DNA from: Dehalococcoidales bacterium
GTDB taxonomy: Bacteria > Chloroflexota > Dehalococcoidia > Dehalococcoidales > JAQTRN01
DNA length: 8,869 bases
Reading direction: 5' to 3'
Assembly: GCA_028711795.1 (NCBI GenBank)
Contig: JAQTRN010000030.1
Coordinates: forward strand, 1 to 8,869
In this document: one piece after another, positions 1-7,358 of the stretch
Position numbering within the stretch: the first letter of the stretch is position 1
Layout of the letters: every line of letters begins with the position of its first letter
Translations under genes and position numbers: made by a program
The notes under the pieces: generated by a model
Told to the model about the DNA's origin: nothing
Database searches by the model: none
What the model saw: the letters and a program-made list of their open reading frames with translations, nothing else

Positions 1-1266
1 AAAGGAGAAACCGAACTCTCGGCGGAGGAGAAGCTGTTACGGGCGATTTTTGGCGAGAAAGCCAGGGAAGTTAAGGATACCTCTTTGCGGGTACCTCACG
101 GTGAGTGGGGTAAGGTGATCAATGTCAGGGTCTTCTCGCGGGAAAATGGCGATGATTTGCCGGCGGGTGTCAGGGAATGGGTACAGGTCTGGGTCGCCCA
201 GAAACGTAAAGTCTCCGTGGGCGATAAACTATCCGGACGACATGGCAACAAGGGCGTCGTTTCCGTCATCGCACCGGTCGAGGATATGCCTTTCCTGCCG
301 GATGGTACACCGGTAGATATTATCCTCAATCCTATCGGGGTCCCATCCCGTATGAACATCGGCCAGGTCCTGGAGACACATCTGGGTTTTGCGGCTCAGG
401 TACTGGGCTTTAAGGCGATTACCCCGGTTTTCGACGGCGCTGACGATACCTCTATCGAGGACGCCCTGGCTCAGACGTGGCTGGCGCAAAGGGCCGGCGC
501 GGTTGAGCTTGATCCTGAGGGAGAGGGCTCTAATCTCCAATTGGAACTGGCCAAGACCTGGGTCAACAGTCACGGTTATGATGGCGATCAGGCTTTCGGT
601 GAAAATCACCGGGGAGTGGCCAGAGACATCTGTCTACGCTTGTGGCTTGAAGAATTAGGCATTCCCAGCCGGGAACTCACTCCGGAAGATCTGGAGCAGA
701 CAGTGGAGAAAGTGGGGCAGGAAAAAGGGTTACTGGCGCCCATCATCGGCAAGATTGTCCTCCGTGATGGTCGCAGTGGTGAACCTTTCCACCGTCCGGT
801 CACGGTGGGCAATATCTACATGATGAAGCTGAACCATCTAGTTGAAGATAAGGTCCATGCCCGTTCCACCGGGCCTTATTCATTGATCAGCCAGCAGCCG
901 CTAGGCGGTAAGGCGCAGTTTGGCGGTCAGCGCTTCGGGGAGATGGAAGTCTGGACTCTGGAGGCCTATGGCGCCGCCCACAACCTTCAGGAGATCCTGA
1001 CCATAAAGTCGGATGATGTTACCGGGCGGGCCAAGACCTATGAGGCTATTGTCAAGAATGAAGATATCCTGCAGTCGGGTGTGCCAGAATCATTCAAGGT
1101 ACTGGTCAAAGAGCTGCAGAGCCTGGGATTGGCCATTGAGGTAATCAATGAAGATAAGGCGGCCTTTATCGAGGAGCCGAAAGCGGCGCCCAAGCTGGAG
1201 GCGATACTGAGTAATGTTCAACCACCGATTCAGAGTGAGGTGAAAGAAGAAAATGCTGGAAGTTAA
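1..1266 (+). CDS. rpoB: DNA-directed RNA polymerase subunit beta, C-terminal part (5' end outside window)
   Basis: This is the C-terminal 421 residues of the beta subunit, which forms the catalytic cleft of RNA polymerase with beta'. The frame is open from base 1, so the gene starts upstream; the TTG at 85 is an internal Leu codon in LRVPHGE. Visible residues 74-85 are the highly conserved GDKLSGRHGNKG, whose lysines lie near the active site in known structures. EDMPFLPDGTPVDI and NPIGVPSRMNIGQ follow, then GGKAQFGGQRFGEMEVW, the C-terminal region that packs against beta'. Between FDGA (about residue 147) and RDGRSGEPF (about 255-263) lie roughly 107 residues; short beta subunits such as that of Bacillus have about 30, so this is a block of about 75-80 extra residues. 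A short, poorly conserved tail ends the protein. The last 14 bases overlap rpoC, so the two genes are one operon. Identification is certain; the meaning of the insert is unknown. Confidence 0.98.
   Translation, partial: KGETELSAEEKLLRAIFGEKAREVKDTSLRVPHGEWGKVINVRVFSRENGDDLPAGVREWVQVWVAQKRKVSVGDKLSGRHGNKGVVSVIAPVEDMPFLPDGTPVDIILNPIGVPSRMNIGQVLETHLGFAAQVLGFKAITPVFDGADDTSIEDALAQTWLAQRAGAVELDPEGEGSNLQLELAKTWVNSHGYDGDQAFGENHRGVARDICLRLWLEELGIPSRELTPEDLEQTVEKVGQEKGLLAPIIGKIVLRDGRSGEPFHRPVTVGNIYMMKLNHLVEDKVHARSTGPYSLISQQPLGGKAQFGGQRFGEMEVWTLEAYGAAHNLQEILTIKSDDVTGRAKTYEAIVKNEDILQSGVPESFKVLVKELQSLGLAIEVINEDKAAFIEEPKAAPKLEAILSNVQPPIQSEVKEENAGS
1238..1243 (+). promoter_or_regulatory. Shine-Dalgarno of rpoC, inside rpoB
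   Basis: AGGTGA lies nine bases before the rpoC ATG at 1253, within the last codons of rpoB. It supports the ATG as start. Together with the 14-base gene overlap, it suggests coupled translation that would keep beta and beta' production balanced. Confidence 0.7.
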
Positions 1267-4200
1267 TGACTTTGATGCCGTTCGTATTTCGTTAGCTTCA
1301 CCAGAGCAGATCAGAGGATGGTCTTATGGTGAGGTAACTAAAGCTGAGACCATCAACTACCGCACGCTTAAACCGGAAAGGGGCGGGCTTTTCTGCGAGA
1401 GGATTTTTGGCCCGACGAAAGACTTCGAATGCGCCTGCGGCAAATACAAGCGGATACGCTACAAAGGCGTTATCTGTGACAAGTGCGGTGTTGAGGTAGC
1501 GCGAGCCAAGGTGCGCCGGGAGAGAATGGGGCATATCGAACTGGCGGCTCCGGTAGCCCATATCTGGTTTGCCAAGGGGGTACCCAGCCGCATCGGGCTA
1601 CTGCTCGACCTGTCATCACGTAATCTGGAACGGGTGCTGTACTTTTCTCATTACATCATTACCTCGATAAGTGAGGACCCGCGGCAAGAAGCTATCAAGC
1701 AACTCGAAGAACGGCTCTCAAAGGAAACGGCGGAGCGTCAGCAAGCGGCTGACACCAAAATAGACGAACTGGAACAGACAGAAGCTACGGTCAAAGAGGT
1801 GAACCAGTTGCGGCGTGATCTGGGAGAGGGAAAGACGCGGCTGGAAGAGCAACTCACGGCTGAGATAGAGCGTTTGAAGGACCTGAGGCAGAGTGAATTG
1901 CTTTCCGAAGACCGGTACCATGAATTGAAACAGAAATACGGTCAGGTCTTCGAGGCTGGTATCGGCGCTGAGGCTATCCTGCAGGTCATTAAAAACGTCA
2001 ATCTGGATGAGCTGCGTAACGGATTACTCGAAGAAATGCAATCTACCTCCGGCCAGCGCCGGCGCAAAGCCAGCAAACGGCTGCAACTGGTAGAAGCTTT
2101 TCGGCGGAGCGGCAACAAACCGGAATGGATGATTCTGTCTGTCCTGCCGGTACTACCGCCCGACCTCCGTCCCATGGTTCAACTGGACGGCGGACGGTTT
2201 GCCACCAGTGATTTTAATGACCTGTACCGCCGGGTGATCAACCGGAATAACCGGTTGCGCCACCTGATTGAAATTGAAGCTCCCGGAATTATCATCAATA
2301 ACGAGAAACGGATGCTTCAAGAATCTGTGGATTCCCTCATTGATAACGGTCGCGGCGGACGCAGCGTCTCCATGAGCCGCAACCACAAATTGAAGTCCCT
2401 TTCCGAGATGCTCCGCGGTAAGCAGGGACGTTTCCGCCAGAACTTGCTGGGTAAACGTGTCGACTACAGCGGACGCTCGGTCATCGTTGTTGGTCCGGAC
2501 CTGAAGCTTAACCAGTGTGGTCTGCCCCGGAGAATGGCACTGGAGCTGTTCAAGCCATTCGTCATGCGACGGCTAATGCGGCAAGGTCTGGCCCACAACA
2601 TCAAGAGCGCCCGGCGGTTAGTGGAGAGAGCTAAACCGGAAGTGTATGACATACTGGAAGAGGTAGTGAAGGAGCGACCCGTTTTGCTCAACCGGGCCCC
2701 CACCCTGCACCGCCTAAGTATTCAGGCTTACGAACCGGTGCTGATTGATGGCAGCGCTATTCAGCTTCATCCTCTGGCCTGTTCGGCCTTTAATGCCGAT
2801 TTTGATGGTGACCAGATGGCAGTCCATATTCCGCTATCGAAAGCTGCCGTCAGGGAAGCCCGGGAATTGATGCTCAGCATACATAACATGTTGCTGCCAA
2901 GCAGTGGCGAACCGGTGGTCACACCAACACTGGATATGGTCTTTGGCTGCTATTACCTGACTACTAGCAGATCAGGCGCCAAAGGGGAAGGTACCATCTT
3001 CGGTAGCTTTGAAGAAGCCAAGCTTGCCTACGAACTGGGTAATGTTGACTTGAGAGCGGAAATCGAAGCCAGGGACCAGCAGAGAGATGGCCAGAGGGTA
3101 AAGACCACCATCGGCCGTATCATCTTTAACGATATCCTGCCACCCCAGCTAGGTTTCTATAACAAGGCGATCGATAAATCGAGTCTGAAACAGTTGGTTA
3201 CCGATTGCTACCGGATGCTGAGTAACGAGGATATGGCGGAGGTGCTGGACAGCATCAAGCGGCTGGGATTCGATTATGCCACCAAGTCCGGTATCAGTAT
3301 CGCCATGAGTGATATCAAGGTCCCGGCTAACAAGCCGAAACTCCTGCAGGAAGCGGAAGAGAGGACAACCATCATCGAAAACCAGTACCGGCGCGGTCTG
3401 GTCACCGAGGATGAGCGGTACAACGGTGTCATCGAGGCCTGGATGCAGGTAACCGACAAGATCACCGATTTCATCTCGCAGACCCTTGACCGTAACGGTA
3501 GTATCTATATGATGACTACCTCAGGCGCCAAGGGTAATATCTCCCAGATCCGGCAGATGGCCGGGATCCGGGGCTTGATGACAGACCCCTCCGGTAAGAT
3601 CATCGAGTTCCCCATCAAGTCGAGTTTCCGGGAAGGGCTCAGTGCTCTGGAGTACTTTATCTCGACTCACGGGGCCCGCAAGGGGTTAGCCGATACCGCT
3701 TTGAGGACCTCGGACAGCGGCTATCTTACCCGACGTCTCATCGACGTTGCCCAGGATGTTATCATCCTCGAAGAGGACTGCGGCACCATGGATGGCGTCT
3801 GGATAACTGAGCCGGAGGAGAAGGGGCTACTGCCACCTCTGGTGGAGAGGGTAACGGGCCGGATGGCCGCCAGCACGGTCGCTGATCCTGGCACCGGGGA
3901 AGTTATTGTGGGACGTAACGAAGAGATTGATGAAAGTAAGGCCAGCCGGATCGCGGCTGCCGGGATAACCAGAGTACAGATCAGATCTCCACTTACCTGT
4001 CAGTCCCGGCAGGGTACTTGTCAGTTCTGTTATGGACGCGACCTGGCGAGGGGACACCTGGTGAACCTCAACACGGCCGTGGGCGTAATCGCTGCCCAGA
4101 GTATCGGTGAACCCGGTACCCAGCTAACGCTGCGTACCTTCCATACTGGTGGGGTCGTTGGGCTGGACATCACCAGTGGTCTACCCCGAGTCGAAGAACT

Positions 4201-5245
4201 CTTCGAAGCCAGAACCCCCAAGGCGCAGGCGCTCATCTCGGATATAGACGGGGTGGCTGAAGTGACTATCGGCGAGGGTGGCGGTAAGATTGACGTGACC
4301 AGTTCAGAGGTATTCCGTGACGAGCATTCACTGCCTTCGGGGTGGCAACTCACGGTAGATAATGGCCAGTGGGTGGAAGTTGGTACCGTACTGGCCCGGC
4401 CGGTAGCGGCTGAGTCGGCGGAACCAGCGGAACTGGCAATCGAGGCGCAGCCGGTTCTGGCCCGAGTTGCCGGTGAGGTGGTAGTTGAAGACGGACGGTT
4501 GTTTGTCAGGTACGAAGAGAGAGATGAAAGGGAATACATGGCGTCAGTGGCCACTCACATACGTGTTCGTAGTGGCGATTCGATAAAGGCGGGACAGCAA
4601 CTCACTGATGGCTCGATCAATCCCCAGGACATCCTGAATGTCCTGGGCCGGGAAGCAGTCCAGAAATACCTGGTGGACGAAGTACAAAAGGTGTACCGAT
4701 CGCAGGGGGTGAACATAAACGACAAGCACATTGAAGTGATCGTGCGCCAGACGCTGGCTAAGGTCCGTATTGATTCCTCGGGCGATACCGAGCTGCTGGC
4801 GGGCGAATTGATCGACCGGTATGACTATGAGGACATCAACGCCAAGGTCCTGGCCGAAGGGGGTGAACCGGCGACGGCTCACACGGTATTGATGGGCATC
4901 ACCCGGGCCTCATTGAGCACCAATAGCTGGCTGGCGGCCGCCTCTTTCCAGGAGACCACCCGGGTCTTGACCGATGCCGCCATCTACGGGAAGGTAGACA
5001 AACTCGCCGGGCTCAATGAGAACGTGATTATCGGCAAGATGATACCCGTGCGCCAGCGGATCACCGAAGAACTGCCGCAGGAAGAGATCCCACAATTAGT
5101 CGCTGCCAGTGAGGGGGAAGAGGCACCGGCCTTATTGGCTGGCGAAGCAGGTGAGGCTGCGGCAGTGGAAGAAGAGGACGAGGAAGTCGAAGTGGTGCCC
5201 GAGGTGTTTGATGAGGGCGACGAAGACGAGGAATTCGAAGACTAA
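1253..5245 (+). CDS. rpoC: DNA-directed RNA polymerase subunit beta' (complete, 1330 aa)
   Basis: Beta' is the largest catalytic subunit of RNA polymerase. The N-terminus (MLEVNDFD...ISLASPEQIRGWS) matches the family and fixes the start. Zinc site 1 is C60, C62, C75, C78. Residues about 141-217, between the conserved YFSHYIIT strand and SEDRYHELKQKYG, are an extra charged block predicted to be coiled coil, absent from Bacillus beta'. RFRQNLLGKRVDYSGRSV is at about 393-410. The catalytic NADFDGD is at 514-520, with D516, D518 and D520 binding the active-site Mg2+. The bridge helix spans about 807-838, zinc site 2 is C843, C916, C923, C926, and the trigger loop (SIGEPGTQLTLRTFHTGG) spans about 950-967. 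Residues about 990-1110 are longer than in Bacillus and probably hold extra sandwich-barrel hybrid segments. The last 44 residues (1287-1330) contain 22 Asp/Glu and no Lys/Arg. It is translated from its own Shine-Dalgarno and ends 34 bases before a strong terminator. All catalytic motifs are intact. Confidence 0.99.
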   Translation: MLEVNDFDAVRISLASPEQIRGWSYGEVTKAETINYRTLKPERGGLFCERIFGPTKDFECACGKYKRIRYKGVICDKCGVEVARAKVRRERMGHIELAAPVAHIWFAKGVPSRIGLLLDLSSRNLERVLYFSHYIITSISEDPRQEAIKQLEERLSKETAERQQAADTKIDELEQTEATVKEVNQLRRDLGEGKTRLEEQLTAEIERLKDLRQSELLSEDRYHELKQKYGQVFEAGIGAEAILQVIKNVNLDELRNGLLEEMQSTSGQRRRKASKRLQLVEAFRRSGNKPEWMILSVLPVLPPDLRPMVQLDGGRFATSDFNDLYRRVINRNNRLRHLIEIEAPGIIINNEKRMLQESVDSLIDNGRGGRSVSMSRNHKLKSLSEMLRGKQGRFRQNLLGKRVDYSGRSVIVVGPDLKLNQCGLPRRMALELFKPFVMRRLMRQGLAHNIKSARRLVERAKPEVYDILEEVVKERPVLLNRAPTLHRLSIQAYEPVLIDGSAIQLHPLACSAFNADFDGDQMAVHIPLSKAAVREARELMLSIHNMLLPSSGEPVVTPTLDMVFGCYYLTTSRSGAKGEGTIFGSFEEAKLAYELGNVDLRAEIEARDQQRDGQRVKTTIGRIIFNDILPPQLGFYNKAIDKSSLKQLVTDCYRMLSNEDMAEVLDSIKRLGFDYATKSGISIAMSDIKVPANKPKLLQEAEERTTIIENQYRRGLVTEDERYNGVIEAWMQVTDKITDFISQTLDRNGSIYMMTTSGAKGNISQIRQMAGIRGLMTDPSGKIIEFPIKSSFREGLSALEYFISTHGARKGLADTALRTSDSGYLTRRLIDVAQDVIILEEDCGTMDGVWITEPEEKGLLPPLVERVTGRMAASTVADPGTGEVIVGRNEEIDESKASRIAAAGITRVQIRSPLTCQSRQGTCQFCYGRDLARGHLVNLNTAVGVIAAQSIGEPGTQLTLRTFHTGGVVGLDITSGLPRVEELFEARTPKAQALISDIDGVAEVTIGEGGGKIDVTSSEVFRDEHSLPSGWQLTVDNGQWVEVGTVLARPVAAESAEPAELAIEAQPVLARVAGEVVVEDGRLFVRYEERDEREYMASVATHIRVRSGDSIKAGQQLTDGSINPQDILNVLGREAVQKYLVDEVQKVYRSQGVNINDKHIEVIVRQTLAKVRIDSSGDTELLAGELIDRYDYEDINAKVLAEGGEPATAHTVLMGITRASLSTNSWLAAASFQETTRVLTDAAIYGKVDKLAGLNENVIIGKMIPVRQRITEELPQEEIPQLVAASEGEEAPALLAGEAGEAAAVEEEDEEVEVVPEVFDEGDEDEEFED

Positions 5246-5278
5246 CCGACGTTCCCTGCCCCCAATGACTTTTGAATC

Positions 5279-5310
5279 AAAAGACGCCCGCTCAGCGGGC
5301 GTCTTTTTTT
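5279..5310 (+). terminator. Intrinsic terminator of the rpoBC operon
   Basis: A perfect GC-rich inverted repeat (AAGACGCCCGC at 5281-5291 with its complement at 5295-5305) has a three-base TCA loop. Two further A-T pairs at the base give a 13-bp stem. Seven T residues follow at 5304-5310. It lies 34 bases after the rpoC stop, so transcription should end here and ruvB needs its own promoter. Confidence 0.95.
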
Positions 5311-5349
5311 GTGTCCTGCGCACCGGCAGTATACCCGGCTAGTGCCCTT

Positions 5350-5378
5350 TCTTTAGTCTCACAGGCTTGTGGTATAAT
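5350..5378 (+). promoter_or_regulatory. Sigma-70 type promoter of ruvB (extended -10)
   Basis: A consensus -10 TATAAT lies at 5373-5378, preceded by TG at 5370-5371 to make an extended -10 (TGGTATAAT). No good -35 is present at the normal distance; 5350-5355 (TCTTTA) is weak, as expected for extended -10 promoters. The predicted transcription start is about 5385, just after the terminator and about 38 bases before the proposed ruvB start. This rules out any ruvB start upstream of that point for this transcript. Confidence 0.75.
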
Positions 5379-5411
5379 GACCAGAGTATCAGGGTAATAG
5401 TCTGCGGAAGG

Positions 5412-5416
5412 GGAGG
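5412..5416 (+). promoter_or_regulatory. Shine-Dalgarno of ruvB, pointing to an ACG start
   Basis: GGAGG in a purine-rich run (5406-5417) is the only strong ribosome binding site upstream of ruvB. With a spacer of six bases it points to codon ACG at 5423-5425. No ATG, GTG or TTG lies in the ruvB frame between the in-frame stop at 5378-5380 and the GTG at 5513, so this site decides the start. Confidence 0.7.
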
Positions 5417-5422
5417 GCCAAC

Positions 5423-6451
5423 ACGGAAAAAGACCGCATCATATCCGGGGAGTCCAAGCTGGAAGACGCCTCGCTGGATACCAGTCTGCGACCGAGGCGA
5501 CTTGAGGACTTCGTGGGGCAGTCCCGGATTAAAGATAACCTGAGCATAGCGATTAGCGCAGCTAAGGGTAGAGGGGAACCATTGGACCATGTGTTGCTCT
5601 ATGGCCCTCCTGGCCTGGGCAAGACCACCCTCGCCTATATCATTGCGGTGGAGATGGGAGTCAATATCAGGATAACGTCAGGTCCGGCGATAGAGCGTAC
5701 CGGCGACCTGGCGGCGATACTCACCAATCTCCGCAGTCAGGATGTCCTCTTTATCGATGAAATCCACCGTCTTAACCGGGCGATTGAAGAAGTGCTTTAC
5801 CCGGCGATGGAGGACTCGGCCCTCGATCTGATTATCGGCAAAGGCCCGGGTGCCAGAAGTCTCCGTTTGACTTTACCGCCATTCACTTTGATTGGTGCCA
5901 CCACGCGTTATGCCTTACTGAGTTCGCCGCTGCGAGACCGGTTCGGCGCCGTTTACCGTCTGGACTTCTATGACCAGGAATCGATTGCCACTATCCTGGA
6001 ACGGTCCGCCCGTATTCTTCAGGTGAAAATCGATGCCAGCGGATTGGAGGAAATAGCCCGCCGCGCCCGGGGGACTCCCCGTGTGGCTAACCGTTTGCTC
6101 AAGCACGTCCGTGATTATGCTCAGGTGATGGCCGATGGCATCATTACCCAGCCATTAGCGGTGACCGCGCTAACCAAGCTCGAAGTCGACCGCATCGGAT
6201 TGGACGAAGTAGACCACAAGGTACTGCGGACTATCATTAGCAAGTTCAATGGTGGCCCGGTGGGGCTGGAGACGATCGCCGCCTCTATCAGTGAGGAAGC
6301 GGATACCATCATGGATGTCTATGAACCCTATCTGCTGCAGTTAGGATTCCTGGAGCGGACCCCTCGCGGCCGGTTGGCTACGCAACTGGCGTATCAACAC
6401 CTGGGCATTCCTTACAATCGGGAAAAGCCGGCGCAGCCGGGCTTGTGGTAG
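5423..6451 (+). CDS. ruvB: Holliday junction branch migration ATPase RuvB (non-canonical ACG start proposed)
   Basis: RuvB is the AAA+ motor that forms hexameric rings on DNA and, with RuvA, drives branch migration of Holliday junctions in recombination repair. From the proposed start it has 342 residues, a normal family length. Walker A GPPGLGKT is at 61-68, Walker B LFIDEIH at 109-115, the hairpin region that contacts RuvA (DLIIGKGPGARS) at about 135-146, and sensor 1 GATTR at 158-162. The arginine-finger segment SSPLRDRFG is at about 167-175, sensor 2 RGTPR at 216-220, and the C-terminal winged helix (LDEVDHK to AYQHLGI, with TPRGR at 313-317) at about 260-329. The first in-frame standard start, GTG 5513, falls inside the conserved LRPRRLEDFVGQ segment and would remove about 30 family-conserved residues. 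Starting at ACG 5423 gives (M)EKDRIISGESKLED, a typical RuvB N-terminus. No ruvA or ruvC is adjacent. The gene identity is certain; the exact start is not. Confidence 0.95.
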   Translation, partial: TEKDRIISGESKLEDASLDTSLRPRRLEDFVGQSRIKDNLSIAISAAKGRGEPLDHVLLYGPPGLGKTTLAYIIAVEMGVNIRITSGPAIERTGDLAAILTNLRSQDVLFIDEIHRLNRAIEEVLYPAMEDSALDLIIGKGPGARSLRLTLPPFTLIGATTRYALLSSPLRDRFGAVYRLDFYDQESIATILERSARILQVKIDASGLEEIARRARGTPRVANRLLKHVRDYAQVMADGIITQPLAVTALTKLEVDRIGLDEVDHKVLRTIISKFNGGPVGLETIAASISEEADTIMDVYEPYLLQLGFLERTPRGRLATQLAYQHLGIPYNREKPAQPGLW

Positions 6452-6467
6452 TGGGTTTGGAAGCAGA

Positions 6468-6498
6468 AGAGGCGGGAGCCGGTAAGGCTCCCGCCTTT
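6468..6498. terminator. Hairpin terminator between convergent ruvB and SIMPL genes
   Basis: AGGCGGGAGCC at 6470-6480 pairs perfectly with 6486-6496 across a GGTAA loop, and weaker pairs extend the stem outward. The plus strand ends in a short TTTAT and the minus strand in a pyrimidine-rich TCTTCTGCTT, so the U-tract is modest on both sides. Its place 18 bases after the ruvB stop and 8 bases from the stop of the opposing gene fits a shared bidirectional terminator. Confidence 0.75.
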
Positions 6499-6506
6499 AT
6501 CGCTGG

Positions 6507-7277
6507 TCAGTCCAGAATAGCGTAGGTAACCTGGACCGTGATACTGATTTCCATTTCTCCCGGGCTGATGGCTGTCGGCGCCGGCGCAGGTATAGCGCCA
6601 CCGCCCATGGCTATGTCTGACCGGTAGATAGGCACCGGGTAGTAAGTGTTTTCCGCAATGTAGGTTGCCTTCCCCAGCTTGACTCCGCCCAGTTTAGCCA
6701 GTTGTTCGGCCTTGGTCCGGGCATCGGCCATCGCCTTTTGCCGGGCCTCTTCAACGGCATTGGCCGGGTCGTCTATCGAGAAGCTAACGCTGTCAATACG
6801 AATCAGGTCGCCGCCAGCGGCGGCCGCCGTATCGATGATAGTCCCCGTTTTGTCGATTACTCTGATCTTGGCGGTCACCCGGTTGGTGACGCGGTAGCCG
6901 ATGACGGTCTCTCTCTGTTTATCCTGGTCCCATCTGGTCACCTGGGTGATGCTGAAGACTGTCGTCTGGATATCTTTCTTGGCTACGCCGTTGTCCGTCA
7001 GCGTCTTCATGACATCGTCCATCGCTTTGGCCGCCTGGGACTGTGCTTCGGCCACGGATACCGCCTGGGCTTCGATCCCCAGTCCTAAGATGGCGATATC
7101 GGGTGCTGCCGCTACCTTACCGGTACCATTTACCCAGATGCCTTCCTGCTGGCTCTCCATGCGGATTCTTAAATCGTCCGGCAGACCCTGCAGGTTACCA
7201 CTGGCCTCACAACCCACCAGACCAACCATGGCCAGGACGAGTGTCAGGCCGATGGCCACAAACCATTTCCCTTTCAT
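6507..7277 (-). CDS. SIMPL (DUF541) domain lipoprotein
   Basis: This 256-residue exported protein has the SIMPL/DUF541 fold, a family found in bacterial envelopes whose members have been linked to signalling or stress tolerance; the biochemical role is unknown. Residues 1-23 are a lipoprotein signal peptide: MKGKW, a hydrophobic run, then the lipobox LVGC with C23 as lipidation site. The mature protein should therefore be anchored on the outer face of the membrane. The domain runs from about 47 (GIWVNGTGKVAAAPDIA) to 254. It includes the characteristic GYRVTNRVTAKIR strand near 127-139, an A/K/E-rich helix near 173-197 (AVEEARQKAMADARTKAEQLA), and the C-terminal EMEISITVQVTYAI strand. An A/P/G-rich stretch at 224-240 precedes the last strand. 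The start is well supported by AGGAGGGG eight bases upstream. It lies 81 bases downstream of the DUF5667-like gene on the same strand and may be co-transcribed with it. Confidence 0.93.
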   Translation of the reverse strand: MKGKWFVAIGLTLVLAMVGLVGCEASGNLQGLPDDLRIRMESQQEGIWVNGTGKVAAAPDIAILGLGIEAQAVSVAEAQSQAAKAMDDVMKTLTDNGVAKKDIQTTVFSITQVTRWDQDKQRETVIGYRVTNRVTAKIRVIDKTGTIIDTAAAAGGDLIRIDSVSFSIDDPANAVEEARQKAMADARTKAEQLAKLGGVKLGKATYIAENTYYPVPIYRSDIAMGGGAIPAPAPTAISPGEMEISITVQVTYAILD

Positions 7278-7285
7278 TTTTCTTT

Positions 7286-7293
7286 CCCCTCCT
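7286..7293 (-). promoter_or_regulatory. Strong Shine-Dalgarno of the SIMPL lipoprotein gene
   Basis: Read on the minus strand, AGGAGGGG sits eight bases before the ATG at 7277-7275. It is the strongest ribosome binding site in the window and contrasts with the near-absence of one before the DUF5667-like gene. The two proteins may therefore be made at different levels even if they share a transcript. Confidence 0.8.
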
Positions 7294-7299
7294 ATCTCT

Positions 7300-7326
7300 A
7301 TTTTATTTTCTTCCTCATTTGGTCAA
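7300..7326 (-). promoter_or_regulatory. Possible promoter before the SIMPL gene (weak case)
   Basis: On the minus strand, TTGACC (7326-7321) and TAAAAT (7305-7300) each match consensus at five of six positions. However, the spacer is only 15 bases, and the implied transcription start (about 7293) would fall at the Shine-Dalgarno itself. It could be a real promoter with a very short leader or a chance match in A/T-rich intergenic DNA. Confidence 0.3.
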
Positions 7327-7358
7327 CAGGCAACTATCAACTGAGTGATTATGGGCAA

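Noticed and set aside
85..1266. rpoB fragment starting at TTG 85
   Set aside because: The frame is open to base 1, and the residues before 85 (LLRAIFGEKAREVKDTS) are conserved RpoB sequence, so the gene begins outside the window.
4030..4554. 174-codon open frame on the minus strand inside rpoC
   Set aside because: It is Ser/Thr/Pro-rich antisense composition with no recognisable domain, and it lies wholly opposite conserved rpoC coding sequence.
5109..5342. 77-codon plus-strand frame overlapping the rpoC tail and terminator
   Set aside because: It runs through the acidic tail of rpoC in another frame and through the terminator hairpin, has a K/R-rich translation caused by GA-rich codons, and has no credible start signal.
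5377..5379. ATG overlapping the TATAAT element as a ruvB start
   Set aside because: It is in a different frame from ruvB and lies upstream of the predicted transcription start.
5513..6451. ruvB starting at GTG 5513 (312 residues)
   Set aside because: This GTG codes for Val in the conserved FVGQ motif. The codons before it (ISGESKLEDASLDTSLRPRR) are clearly RuvB sequence, and no Shine-Dalgarno lies just upstream.
6702..7348. Several plus-strand open frames opposite the SIMPL gene
   Set aside because: The minus strand encodes a lipoprotein with signal peptide, lipobox, domain and strong Shine-Dalgarno. The plus-strand frames show low-information translations with no family resemblance.
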